Shown here in pieces: positions 25,600-33,932 of a stretch of 64,000 bases of DNA; the stretch's first letter is position 1, and every line of letters begins with the position of its first letter. The stretch comes from Blautia wexlerae DSM 19850. GTDB lineage: Bacteria; Bacillota; Clostridia; Lachnospirales; Lachnospiraceae. A program made the position numbers and the translations under genes. The stretch lies in contig NZ_CP102267.1 in assembly GCF_025148125.1 (NCBI RefSeq), positions 4,226,501 to 4,290,500 on the forward strand, written 5' to 3'. The notes beneath the pieces are model-generated. The model had not been told where the DNA came from, made no database searches, and saw nothing but the letters and a program-made list of their open reading frames with translations.

Positions 25600-26954
25600 A
25601 AAAGAAACCTACATTGAAAATATTGTTTCGCCAGTTTGCTATCTCCCTCATTGTCATGCTGGTAGCGGCAATTATTGTCCCTTCTGGTTTGGAGGGACTT
25701 GCTGTAAATGCTGGATTAGCTACAAGAGCAAATCTAAGTGAATTGCAGGTAAAAGAGATCATTCCAACGCTGACGATTGCCCCGGATATTACAAAGGTTG
25801 TGATTCCACAGGGATGCGACTACTTAATTCTGGACAAGAACTTTAATGAGCTTTACAGCAATATGGACGATGATGAAAAAGAAATTGCCCTGCTGTACGC
25901 AAAGGGAGAATATATTGAATATGCTACGGGGAGGCAGTTTGCACTTGTTGTCCGGGAAAACGAATTTTGCGTTTTAAGGTATTATATTGGTTCTCAATTT
26001 ACAGTGTCATGGCTACCGGAATATTTTCCATCTCCTGACACGCTTGCGTTTATCCTGATGGCTGTAAATTCGCTGCTGGTCATTATCATACTGACCGCCA
26101 GATTTGCTAAGAACCTGCGTACACAACTGACCCCGCTTTTTGAAGCAACTGCGGAGGTTTCAAAGCAAAACCTTGATTTTGAAGTAGGACACGCCAAAAT
26201 CAAAGAGTTTGAAGATGTCCTTGCATCTTTTTCAGATATGAAAGATAATCTGAAAATTTCGTTAGAACGGCAATGGAAAACCGAACAGACACAGAAAGAG
26301 CAAATCGCCGCACTTGCCCATGATTTGAAAACGCCTCTGACGGTTATTCAAGGAAATGCTGATTTACTCACAGAAACAAATCTTGATGATGAGCAACGAT
26401 TATACGCTGGTTACGTCGTGGAAAGCTCCGGCCAGATGCAGTCATATATTCAAACCCTGATTGATATATCACGGGCGGCGGTTGGTTATCAGCTCCATAT
26501 TGAAAGTATAGACTTGCCAGCGTTCATGCAGCACTTGTTCGGTTATATGGAATCACTATGCCGGACAAAAGAAATCCGGCTGCAAATGAATACTGTTTCA
26601 CTCCCTCAAATGCTGAAATTTGATAGGGTGCTGATAGAACGTGCTATTATGAATGTTATCAGTAATGGGCTGGACTACTCCCCGCAAGGCGGAACGCTTT
26701 ATGTGGATGTTCAGAGTAACAACGGTTTCGTGGAAATTTCAGTCACAGACGAGGGAACGGGGTTTTCTAAAGAGGCATTATGCCACGCACAGGAACGGTT
26801 CTATATGGGCGATCAAAGCCGCAATTCAAAGTTACACTTTGGTATGGGTCTATATATTACAAATTCGATTATGGAACAACATAATGGTCAGCTTATTTTA
26901 GAAAATTCAAAAGAAACCGGCGGCGCAAAGGTTACTATGAAACTTCCTTGCTGA
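25590..26954 (+). CDS. lanK: Sensor histidine kinase of the immunity cassette (LanK)
   Basis: 454 residues. A first membrane helix (residues 12-35), an extracytoplasmic domain of about 120 residues, a second helix (around 150-172), a HAMP-like linker, the H-box ALAHDLKTPLT near 245, and the N, G1 and G2 boxes (NVISNGLDYSP, DEGTGFSK, HFGMGLYI). It senses the peptide or its damage and phosphorylates LanR. A terminator follows 15 bases after the stop. Confidence 0.88.
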   Translation: MGVKKKPTLKILFRQFAISLIVMLVAAIIVPSGLEGLAVNAGLATRANLSELQVKEIIPTLTIAPDITKVVIPQGCDYLILDKNFNELYSNMDDDEKEIALLYAKGEYIEYATGRQFALVVRENEFCVLRYYIGSQFTVSWLPEYFPSPDTLAFILMAVNSLLVIIILTARFAKNLRTQLTPLFEATAEVSKQNLDFEVGHAKIKEFEDVLASFSDMKDNLKISLERQWKTEQTQKEQIAALAHDLKTPLTVIQGNADLLTETNLDDEQRLYAGYVVESSGQMQSYIQTLIDISRAAVGYQLHIESIDLPAFMQHLFGYMESLCRTKEIRLQMNTVSLPQMLKFDRVLIERAIMNVISNGLDYSPQGGTLYVDVQSNNGFVEISVTDEGTGFSKEALCHAQERFYMGDQSRNSKLHFGMGLYITNSIMEQHNGQLILENSKETGGAKVTMKLPC

Positions 26955-26968
26955 TTTTCCGATAGTGT

Positions 26969-26998
26969 AATGGACGTCTTTTATGTCCGTCCATTTTT
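26969..26998 (+). terminator. Terminator after lanRK
   Basis: AATGGACG pairs with CGTCCATT around an 11-base loop, followed by T's. It ends the two-component operon just before the second AATCTT promoter. Confidence 0.8.
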
Positions 26999-27000
26999 CA

Positions 27001-27036
27001 AATCTTTATGGAATCTTCAAAAATTCCTCTTATCAT
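27001..27036 (+). promoter_or_regulatory. Second LanR-type promoter pointing out of the cassette
   Basis: AATCTT at 27001 and 27012 (11 bases apart) precede TATCAT at 27031 by 13 bases, the same geometry as the lanF promoter, and the surrounding 25 bases are nearly identical. No plus-strand gene follows; the next sequence is a hairpin (CTGCCCAGC with GCTGGGCAG, 27057-27098) and the truncated parB on the other strand. Confidence 0.55.
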
Positions 27037-27109
27037 GTATCTAAAGAAAAAACATCTGCCCAGCGGCAGAAAAGAAAAAAACCGTTGCTGGGCAGACCCA
27101 TTTTCACGC

Positions 27110-27544
27110 TTAATTTATATTCACTGTCAAGACTGAAAAACACATACTGGATGCAAATGCCTTTTCACTTGGGAGTATATTAGGTCTCTGCAGATTGCTG
27201 TCTACCATTGCCCGAACAGCTGTATCCTGATCCATATTTCTGATAATAACCGGAACCTCTTTAAGACCGGCAAGTTGTGCCGCATGTCTCCTTCTGTGAC
27301 CGGCGATGATTTCATATTCACCATCACCCAGTGGTCGTACCAGTAAAGCTGTAAGGATTCCCTCTTCTTTGACACTTTCCACCAGTTCCGTCATTGCCTC
27401 ATCATCATTTACTTGAAATGGATGGTTCTCGAAAGAATGTAAATGCTCAAGTGCAACCTGTTGGATATCGTTCGTTTCTTCTCCTCCACCAAGTAATTCA
27501 TCATAAGATGTCAGTTTTATCTTCGATGCACTTCTACCTTTCAT
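27110..27544 (-). pseudogene. ParB/Spo0J-like partition protein, 3' truncated
   Basis: The frame starts at 27544 and shows a ParB N-terminal nuclease-like domain: the NHPFQVNDDEAMTELVESVKEEGIL region, then AGHRRRHAAQLAG and the DSNLQRPNILPSEKAFA block. The normal protein continues with a helix-turn-helix, but here 13 unrelated residues end the frame, so it is cut at a junction near 27150. ParB genes of this sort sit in Tn1549-type conjugative elements. It is a remnant with no ParA in the window. Confidence 0.7.
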
Positions 27545-27714
27545 CCAAAAGCACCTCCTGTGTCATCTGCCAATATGCAGCCGCTACTTTTCCTTTTTGC
27601 TTTCAACTCCTTGTTGTACTCTCGCATCAAATTGTAGGCATACGCTTTAGAAACACCAAGAATTGCACACACATCATCCACATCCATATACATTTTTTCC
27701 TGCACTATACTCAT
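27541..27714 (-). CDS. Short helix-turn-helix (excisionase-like) protein, probably truncated
   Basis: 57 residues starting MSIVQEKMYMDVDDVCAILGVSKAYAYNLMREYNKELKAK, the winged-helix DNA-binding pattern of small regulators in clostridial conjugative elements. These usually continue to 70-80 residues; here the end (SGCILADDTGGAFG) is not family-like. Its stop overlaps the parB start by four bases, so the two remnants were neighbours in the same element. Confidence 0.5.
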   Translation of the reverse strand: MSIVQEKMYMDVDDVCAILGVSKAYAYNLMREYNKELKAKRKSSGCILADDTGGAFG

Positions 27715-27735
27715 AATATCATTGAAAAAGGGTAT

Positions 27736-27786
27736 AAAAAAACAGTCTGCCCTGACGGAAAATATTTCCATCAAAACAAACTGTTC
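27736..27786 (-). terminator. Hairpin terminator upstream of the HTH gene (minus strand)
   Basis: On the minus strand ACAGTTTG...CAGACTGT with an inner GGAAATATTTTCC hairpin is followed by seven T's. It sits about 20 bases before the HTH start, so it either ends a lost upstream gene or acts as a leader attenuator. Confidence 0.6.
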
Positions 27787-28320
27787 TTCATATTCACACT
27801 AATTATATTTTCTGAGCATAGTTACTTTTGCGAAAATCTCAGATAACTCCGGAAAGAAAACAAAGAAAAAAAAGATTTTTTAACTCCATTTGCACTCCAC
27901 CGGAACATCCAGACAGCCCGCAAAACCTTTATTTATGGGCTTTTTCGCAATTTAGTCCGCTACTCAAACTCCAGACAGACAGTATGCCATATAAGTGAAA
28001 ATCGTTGATTTTAAGGCATTTTCAGGAACTATCAACCACTAAAATCTATACGCAAAAAAATAAAAAATGCAATAAAAATGCAATCGAAGTACATTCAGAT
28101 TTTATAAGATAGACCAGCAAACCTCAATATCTTTCCTTTATAGACGTTCAGAAATGAGCGTCTATTTTTCTCGACTATTAAAAGACCGATTAACATTGAT
28201 ATAAACCTTAACTGTGTATATCTTTCAAAGATTGTATTTATTAGGCAAATTCTTCTTTATTTTATAATAGTTATATCCTATACTATATCTTACAGCCCAT
28301 TATGCAAAGGAGAAAAACTA
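27787..28320. other. Non-coding left border zone of the Tn916-like element
   Basis: No supported gene. AT-rich, with the direct repeat AATGCAAT (twice near 28065-28085), a terminator at 28141, and the leader of the 293-residue protein. The left end of the conjugative element should be in this stretch, but I cannot place it because the matching right end is lost. Confidence 0.4.
28141..28169 (+). terminator. Terminator, left copy of a duplicated pair
   Basis: TAGACG-ttcagaaatgag-CGTCTA followed by TTTTT. It is nearly the same as the terminator at 29211, and the two border one cargo gene. Confidence 0.75.
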
Positions 28321-29202
28321 ATGGAAAATCTTTATGCACTTATTGACAAAATTTTGCCCATGCTTTCTACAATCTTAGGTGCCTATATAACTTACTATGT
28401 CACTGTATCCAGCAAAAAAAACGAAGCAAAAGTAAATGCTCAAATAAGAGCACGGGATGAATATTGGATACCTTGCTCCATAGCAATAGAAAATCTTCAA
28501 AACAAAGTATCTGAACTGAGTAAAAATGAGAATACTCTTGTTTCCTTTACAGGAGAAAAAAGCTGTGAATCAGAAACTACAGAACTTTTAAAATATTTAC
28601 AAGCTAATAATAGAATTTACTTTTATGAAAGAACTCGAAATATTTTAAAACTACTAGAAGATACCATAAATAATTATGAAAATCAGATAAATAGTGATAT
28701 TTCCGCCATAATTGATATTTTTTGCAAGCAATATTCTTCCATGATTGAAAGCTTTCCAATGTATAAAATCAACAACTGTATTGACTGTGCTATTACTACT
28801 AAAAAATCTTTATTTGAAGAAATAAAAACAGTTTTATTAACACATCGCCAGATAATCTGGTACGGTCAAATTGCACATATTGTTTTTTTTATGGGTGACC
28901 CACCTTATAGTAGTTCCTTTACAAGTGATATGTCTTATTCGTCTGAGAAAGATATTTTTGATATATGGTGTGAAATAAATGAATATGGAAATTCTAAAGA
29001 TAGTTTCGGCTTATCACCTGAACAAGAAATTGGTTTAGAAGTTATTAATTTTGAGTATGAACACCTTGCAAATATCTGCGACATATTAAATCATGAAATT
29101 GAAACAAAAGATTACCAATCTCTATATGTCAGAATTTTCGAAATATTATCTTTATTGCAAGAAGAAATTTTAAAGAATATTGACGAAGCAACTATTTTAT
29201 AA
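28321..29202 (+). CDS. Membrane-anchored protein of unknown function (ICE cargo)
   Basis: 293 residues. An N-terminal membrane helix (residues 10-30, KILPMLSTILGAYITYYVTV) is followed by a long soluble domain that is mostly helical (AIENLQNKVSEL, TRNILKLLEDTINNYENQ). AAAGGAG precedes the ATG. I do not recognise the family; the plan, one helix then a helical cytosolic domain, is shared by several phage-exclusion and abortive-infection proteins, but nothing specific supports that. It is much more AT-rich than the transfer genes behind it and is bordered by two near-identical terminators, so it was acquired separately. Confidence 0.7.
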   Translation: MENLYALIDKILPMLSTILGAYITYYVTVSSKKNEAKVNAQIRARDEYWIPCSIAIENLQNKVSELSKNENTLVSFTGEKSCESETTELLKYLQANNRIYFYERTRNILKLLEDTINNYENQINSDISAIIDIFCKQYSSMIESFPMYKINNCIDCAITTKKSLFEEIKTVLLTHRQIIWYGQIAHIVFFMGDPPYSSSFTSDMSYSSEKDIFDIWCEINEYGNSKDSFGLSPEQEIGLEVINFEYEHLANICDILNHEIETKDYQSLYVRIFEILSLLQEEILKNIDEATIL

Positions 29203-29210
29203 ACTTTTTG

Positions 29211-29243
29211 ATAGACGTTCAAAACTGAGCGTCTATTTTTTTT
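29211..29243 (+). terminator. Terminator, right copy of a duplicated pair
   Basis: ATAGACG-ttcaaaactgag-CGTCTAT followed by TTTTTTT, nine bases after the cargo gene stop. The sequence after it is the leader of the Tn916-type transfer operon. Confidence 0.8.
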
Positions 29244-29371
29244 ATCCCAAAACCAGAAAGGACGTGATACCACGAAGAAATCACCACCGCCGGAGCGTTC
29301 CCCTTCGCTTCCAAACCATAACCCGAAGCCAACCATTAAACACAACATTCAGAAAGGACAGGTACATCTAT

Positions 29372-29686
29372 ATGGAATTAAAATTTGTTATCCCCAACAT
29401 GGAAAAGACATTTGGCAACTTGGAGTTTGCCGGAGAAGACAAAACAGAACAAAGAAGAATCAACGGACGCATGACGGTACTCTCTCGCAGCTTCAATCTT
29501 TATTCAGACGTACAGAGGGCGGATGATATTGTGGTTATCCTCCCTGCTGAAGCCGGAGAGAAACATTTTGACTTTGAGGAACGTGTAAAGCTCGTCAATC
29601 CCCGTATCACCGCAGAGGGCTATAAAATCGGCACAAGGGGCTTTACCAACTACATTTTGCACGCTGACGATATGGTAAAAGCGTAA
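29372..29686 (+). CDS. orf23: YdcP-family protein, Tn916 Orf23 homologue
   Basis: 104 residues starting MELKFVIPNMEKTFGNLEFAG, the pattern of the YdcP proteins that open the transfer operon of Tn916 and ICEBs1. In the ICEBs1 family these help conjugative replication. GAAAGGACAGG precedes the ATG. It is followed 21 bases later by the related orf22 homologue. Confidence 0.88.
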   Translation: MELKFVIPNMEKTFGNLEFAGEDKTEQRRINGRMTVLSRSFNLYSDVQRADDIVVILPAEAGEKHFDFEERVKLVNPRITAEGYKIGTRGFTNYILHADDMVKA

Positions 29687-29707
29687 GGAAAAGGAGGACA
29701 TCAGACT

Positions 29708-30085
29708 ATGAGATTAGCAAACGGAATCGTGATTGACAAGGAAACAACATTTGGGGCATTGAAATTTTCTGCCCTCCGCCGTGAGGTTCACCTCCAGAAT
29801 GAAGACGGCTCGGTATCAGAAGAAATCAAGGAGCGTACCTATGACTTAAAATCCAGAGGACAGGGGCGTATGATTCAGGTTTCCATCCCTGCCAGCGTGC
29901 CGTTAAAGGAGTTCGATTATAACGCAGAGGTGGAACTTATCAATCCTGTGGCAGATACTGTGGCAACGGCTACCTTTCAAGGGGCAGAGGTGGACTGGTA
30001 CATCAAGGCGGATGATATTGTCCTGAAAAAAGGGGCTGCCATGCATCCACAGCCGCCGAAGAAAGACGCTCCCCCTGTAAAATAA
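29708..30085 (+). CDS. orf22: YdcP-family protein, Tn916 Orf22 homologue
   Basis: 125 residues with the same fold as the preceding gene (MRLANGIVIDKETTFGALKFSALRRE at the start) and an extra proline-rich tail (HPQPPKKDAPP). It is the second member of the usual pair. Good ribosome site (AAGGAGG). Confidence 0.88.
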   Translation: MRLANGIVIDKETTFGALKFSALRREVHLQNEDGSVSEEIKERTYDLKSRGQGRMIQVSIPASVPLKEFDYNAEVELINPVADTVATATFQGAEVDWYIKADDIVLKKGAAMHPQPPKKDAPPVK

Positions 30086-30120
30086 CAGGAACATAAAAAA
30101 GCGAAAGGAGGATTGTTCCC

Positions 30121-31518
30121 ATGAAGCAGCTTTTCCCCCGTGGAAAACGTATCCATCCCACGGATAAAGACCTTGTATTCCATACTGCCCTTGCCGCCCT
30201 GTTCCCTGTCTTCCTGCTGGTTTTCCTGCTGTTTCATATCCGACAGATTGCCGGAACCAACTGGCAGGAAGTGTCCCTCTCCCAGATAGTACAGGATGTA
30301 AATATCCCTTACCTGTTATTCAGCATGGGCGTGGCAGGGCTGGTGTGCCTTACAGCCGTTCTTCTGTTCTGGCGATACCGCAGGGATGAAGTAAAGCAGC
30401 TCATCCACCGCCAAAAGCTGGCAAGGATGGTGTTGGAAAACAAGTGGTATGAATCAGAGCAGAGAAAGGAGGACGCTTTTTTCAAGGACTTGTCTTCCAG
30501 CCGTTCCAAAGAAACCATCACTTACTTTCCCAAAATCTACTACCGGATGAAACAGGGCTTGCTCCATATCCGTGTGGAAATCACCTTGGGGAAATATCAG
30601 GAGCAGCTCTTAAACTTGGAGAAAAAGCTGGAAAGTGGCTTGTACTGTGAGCTGACGGATAAGGAATTAAAGGATTCTTATGTGGAGTACACCCTGCTTT
30701 ATGATACCATTGCCAACCGTATTTCCATTGAGGACGTACAGGCAAAGGAGGGCAGGCTCCGGCTCATGGAAAATGTCTGGTGGGAGTATGACAAGCTCCC
30801 CCATATGCTCATTGCCGGAGGAACCGGCGGCGGAAAGACCTACTTCATCCTGACGCTTATTGAAGCCCTGCTCCGCACCAACACCACCCTGTTCGTGTTA
30901 GACCCAAAGAACGCCGACCTTGCGGATTTACAGGCGGTTATGCCGGATGTGTACTACAAAAAGGAAGATATGCTCGCCTGCATTGACCGTTTCTATGAAG
31001 AAATGATGAAACGCAGCGAAGACATGAAGCTCATGAAAAATTATCGGACAGGGGAAAACTACGCTTACTTGGGACTTCCGGCAAATTTCCTTATCTTTGA
31101 TGAATATGTGGCATTTATGGAAATGCTCGGCACAAAGGAAAATGCCGCTGTCCTTAACAAATTAAAACAAATCGTTATGCTTGGGCGGCAGGCAGGCTTC
31201 TTCCTGATTCTCGCCTGCCAGCGTCCGGACGCAAAGTATCTGGGGGACGGAATCCGTGACCAGTTCAATTTCCGTGTGGCTCTGGGGCGGATGTCGGAAA
31301 TGGGCTATGGGATGATGTTCGGGGAAACCACAAAGGACTTCTTCCTAAAGCAGATAAAAGGGCGTGGCTATGTGGATGTGGGAACCAGCGTTATCTCGGA
31401 GTTTTACACGCCCCTTGTGCCAAAAGGACACGATTTCCTCAAAGAAATAAAAAAGCTCATAAACAGCAGGCAGGAAGTGCAGGCGGCGTGCGAAGCGAAA
31501 GCCGCAGAAACGGACTGA
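30121..31518 (+). CDS. orf21: FtsK/SpoIIIE-type coupling protein, Tn916 Orf21 homologue
   Basis: 465 residues. Two N-terminal membrane helices (residues 20-45 and 62-82), then an FtsK-type ATPase with Walker A GGTGGGKT near residue 238 and Walker B FLIFDEY near 325. It is the type IV coupling protein that brings the relaxase-DNA complex to the mating pore. AAAGGAGG lies ahead of the ATG. Length and order match Tn916 orf21 directly before oriT. Confidence 0.93.
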   Translation: MKQLFPRGKRIHPTDKDLVFHTALAALFPVFLLVFLLFHIRQIAGTNWQEVSLSQIVQDVNIPYLLFSMGVAGLVCLTAVLLFWRYRRDEVKQLIHRQKLARMVLENKWYESEQRKEDAFFKDLSSSRSKETITYFPKIYYRMKQGLLHIRVEITLGKYQEQLLNLEKKLESGLYCELTDKELKDSYVEYTLLYDTIANRISIEDVQAKEGRLRLMENVWWEYDKLPHMLIAGGTGGGKTYFILTLIEALLRTNTTLFVLDPKNADLADLQAVMPDVYYKKEDMLACIDRFYEEMMKRSEDMKLMKNYRTGENYAYLGLPANFLIFDEYVAFMEMLGTKENAAVLNKLKQIVMLGRQAGFFLILACQRPDAKYLGDGIRDQFNFRVALGRMSEMGYGMMFGETTKDFFLKQIKGRGYVDVGTSVISEFYTPLVPKGHDFLKEIKKLINSRQEVQAACEAKAAETD

Positions 31519-31712
31519 CCTGCTGTGGCTGGTGTGCCGCAAGGCACGCCAGCATAAACCCCTCGTATCTAACAGAGGGGTACAAATCGACAGGCAACAA
31601 CCAAACAACAGGGCAGAATCCCACGGTACACAAGGGATTTTCCCCATATCCGGCGTGTGTCAACAAGGCTCTGAAAGTTGACATACGCTTTTTTAGACAG
31701 GAGGGATTTTCA
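31519..31712 (+). other. Origin of transfer region (oriT)
   Basis: Between the coupling protein and relaxase genes lie two hairpins: GCTGG-GTGCC-GCAA-GGCAC-GCCAGC (about 31528-31553) and ACCCCTC-gtatctaaca-GAGGGGT (31558-31581) followed by ACAAATCGA. The second has the same plan as the ICEBs1 oriT repeat and the position is that of Tn916 oriT. The nick site itself is not assigned. Confidence 0.7.
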
Positions 31713-32894
31713 CTGAATGAAGAAACATGGGTACGGGACATCAAAGAAAAACGGGAAATTTATGGTATCTCACAACAGAAACTTGCCCTAGCTGCCGGAA
31801 TCACACGTCCGTACCTGAGCGACATTGAAACGGGCAAGGCTCACCCATCCGAAGCATTACAGGAAGCCATCACGGAAGCTCTGGAACGCTTCAACCCAGA
31901 CGCTCCCCTTGAAATGCTCTTTGACTATGTGCGGATTCGCTTTCCCACTACGGATGTGAAGCATATCGTGGAAGACGTGCTTCGGCTAAAGCTCCCCTAC
32001 TTTATCCATGAAGACTACGGCTTCTACTCTTACACAGAGCATTACTATCTGGGGGATATTTTCGTTCTGGTATCGCCGGAACTGGAAAAAGGGGTACTGC
32101 TGGAACTGAAAGGGCGTGGCTGCCGCCAGTTTGAAAGCTATCTGCTGGCACAGGAACGGAGCTGGTATGAGTTTTTCATGGATGTTCTCATGGAGGACGG
32201 CGTGATGAAGCGGCTTGACCTCGCCATCAATGACAAAACGGGAATCCTGAACATTCCCCATCTGACAGAGAAGTGCCGGAATGAGGAATGTATCTCGGTC
32301 TTCCGCAGCTTCAAAAGCTACCGCAGCGGCGAACTGGTACGGCGTGGGGAAAAAGAATGTATGGGGAACACCCTGTATATCGGCTCCCTCCAAAGTGAGG
32401 TGTACTTCTGCATTTACGAAAAGGACTATGAGCAGTACAAAAAACATGATATTCCCATTGCGGACGCAGAGGTAAAGAACCGCTTTGAAATCCGGCTGAA
32501 AAATGAGCGTGCCTTTTACGCCATCCGTGACCTGTTAGAACATGACAATCCAGAACGGACAGCCTTTCAAATCATCAACCGCTATGTCCGGTTCGTGGAC
32601 AGGGACGATACGAAACCCCGTTCTGACTGGCGTATCAATGAGGAATGGGCGTGGTTTATGGGGGAACACAGGGGAAGCCTGAAACTGACAACGAAACCGG
32701 AACCCTATTCCTTTGAACGCACCCTGCACTGGCTCTCCCATCAGGTAGCCCCCACATTAAAGCTGGCTCTCCGTCTGGATAAGATGAACCACACCCAGAT
32801 TGTCCATGACATCATCACCCATGCAAAGCTGACGGAGAAGCACGAAAAAATCCTGAAGCAGCAAGCCGCCGCTGCAAAGGAGGTGGTGCTTTAA
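31713..32894 (+). CDS. orf20: Relaxase MobT (Tn916 Orf20 homologue)
   Basis: About 394 residues. The N-terminal helix-turn-helix (IKEKREIYGISQQKLALAAGITRPYLSDIETGKA) is followed by a Rep_trans-type nicking domain, in the order of MobT/NicK relaxases. It nicks oriT, covalently holds the strand and also starts rolling-circle replication of the excised element. The start is uncertain: no ATG is in frame near the family N-terminus, and CTG at 31713 after GGAGGG is the best option. Earlier in-frame codons lie inside oriT. Confidence 0.88.
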   Translation: MNEETWVRDIKEKREIYGISQQKLALAAGITRPYLSDIETGKAHPSEALQEAITEALERFNPDAPLEMLFDYVRIRFPTTDVKHIVEDVLRLKLPYFIHEDYGFYSYTEHYYLGDIFVLVSPELEKGVLLELKGRGCRQFESYLLAQERSWYEFFMDVLMEDGVMKRLDLAINDKTGILNIPHLTEKCRNEECISVFRSFKSYRSGELVRRGEKECMGNTLYIGSLQSEVYFCIYEKDYEQYKKHDIPIADAEVKNRFEIRLKNERAFYAIRDLLEHDNPERTAFQIINRYVRFVDRDDTKPRSDWRINEEWAWFMGEHRGSLKLTTKPEPYSFERTLHWLSHQVAPTLKLALRLDKMNHTQIVHDIITHAKLTEKHEKILKQQAAAAKEVVL

Positions 32895-32945
32895 CGGCGG
32901 CAATCTTGGAACCTAAGAAATCTTACAGGAAAGAAAGGAGCTTTT

Positions 32946-33167
32946 ATGAATTTCGGACAGAATCTTTACAACTGGTTTTTATCCAACGCCCAGTCCCTTG
33001 TGCTGCTGGCAATCGTGGTGATTGGACTGTACCTCGGATTTAAGAGGGAATTTTCCAAACTTATCGGTTTTCTGGTGGTGTCCCTTGTAGCGGTCGGTCT
33101 GGTCTTCAATGCGGACGGTGTAAAGGACATCTTACTGGAACTGTTCAATAAGATTATCGGAGCATAG
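32946..33167 (+). CDS. TcpD-like small membrane protein, Tn916 Orf19 position
   Basis: 73 residues with two membrane helices (SLVLLAIVVIGLYLG and IGFLVVSLVAVGLVF). It stands where Tn916 orf19 lies and matches the TcpD-type small membrane subunits of Gram-positive conjugation machines. GAAAGGAG precedes the ATG. Confidence 0.8.
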   Translation: MNFGQNLYNWFLSNAQSLVLLAIVVIGLYLGFKREFSKLIGFLVVSLVAVGLVFNADGVKDILLELFNKIIGA

Positions 33168-33290
33168 GGAATCCATTTTACACTTCCGTTATGGAGCAAG
33201 CTCTGATTGCTTCATGGCGGAAGTCCACTAGGGGCTTGGGGAGCGTAACTCCCCAAAAGAAAGAAGATGTAATATGATAGTGTATGATAA

Positions 33291-33319
33291 TTGAGATAAA
33301 CTAAGAATGGTGGTATAAT
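33291..33319 (+). promoter_or_regulatory. Promoter of the SieB-like gene
   Basis: TTGAGA and TATAAT are 17 bases apart, and TGG precedes the -10 as an extended element. It gives the cargo gene its own transcription independent of the transfer operon. Confidence 0.8.
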
Positions 33320-33352
33320 TTCTTTAATAGTAATTGAAAGTGGAGGAAATGT

Positions 33353-33859
33353 ATGAAAGATTTTATTGATTTTTTGAAATTACCGCCGAACATTTTAGGA
33401 GCTTTATCTATTGCCAGTGGTACATTATTATTATTGCCTCAAAAGTTAGCCCAAAAGTTTTATATTATAAATTTTCGAGAAAAATATGGTTTTACAATAG
33501 GCATTGTTTTTGTGATTTCCACAGCTTTACTAATCGTTTTATTACTATCTAAAATTTTTCATTTCTTTTATGACAAGTATGCTTCTAAGAGATTAGGAAC
33601 TGCTCAGATTAAATATTTGAAAAATATGACACCAGAACAGGTGACAATCATTCGGGAGTTTTTACGTGAACCAACTCACACCCTGCCATTACCCATGAAC
33701 AATGGATTAGTAATAGAACTTCAACATTTACAAATATTAACCCCTGCCGGACAAACTCATTTAGTAAGTATGTTAGACCCACAAATCAATTATTTTTTAC
33801 AACCTTGGGTAATTAAAAAAATCAATAGTGATGAAGAATTAAAGCGAATATTTTATTAG
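33353..33859 (+). CDS. Superinfection exclusion B (SieB)-like membrane protein
   Basis: 168 residues with two N-terminal membrane helices (around 15-33 and 45-68, ALLIVLLLSKIFHFFY) and a cytosolic winged-helix-like domain (MTPEQVTIIREFLREPTHTLPLPMNNGLVIELQHLQIL). This order matches the superinfection exclusion B family, which in phage P22 blocks growth of other phages. It sits within the transfer module between the TcpD-like gene and ardA, has its own promoter and terminator, and is more AT-rich than its neighbours, so it is a cargo insertion. Confidence 0.72.
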   Translation: MKDFIDFLKLPPNILGALSIASGTLLLLPQKLAQKFYIINFREKYGFTIGIVFVISTALLIVLLLSKIFHFFYDKYASKRLGTAQIKYLKNMTPEQVTIIREFLREPTHTLPLPMNNGLVIELQHLQILTPAGQTHLVSMLDPQINYFLQPWVIKKINSDEELKRIFY

Positions 33860-33860
33860 A

Positions 33861-33899
33861 AAAATGGCAACTGACAAACAAAGTTAGTTGCCATTTTTT
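33861..33899 (+). terminator. Terminator after the SieB-like gene
   Basis: AAAATGGCAACT pairs with AGTTAGTTGCCATTTT around a short loop, with a T-run. Confidence 0.85.
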
Positions 33900-33932
33900 G
33901 TTCTAAGAAAGGACGTGATACTGATTGAGGAA

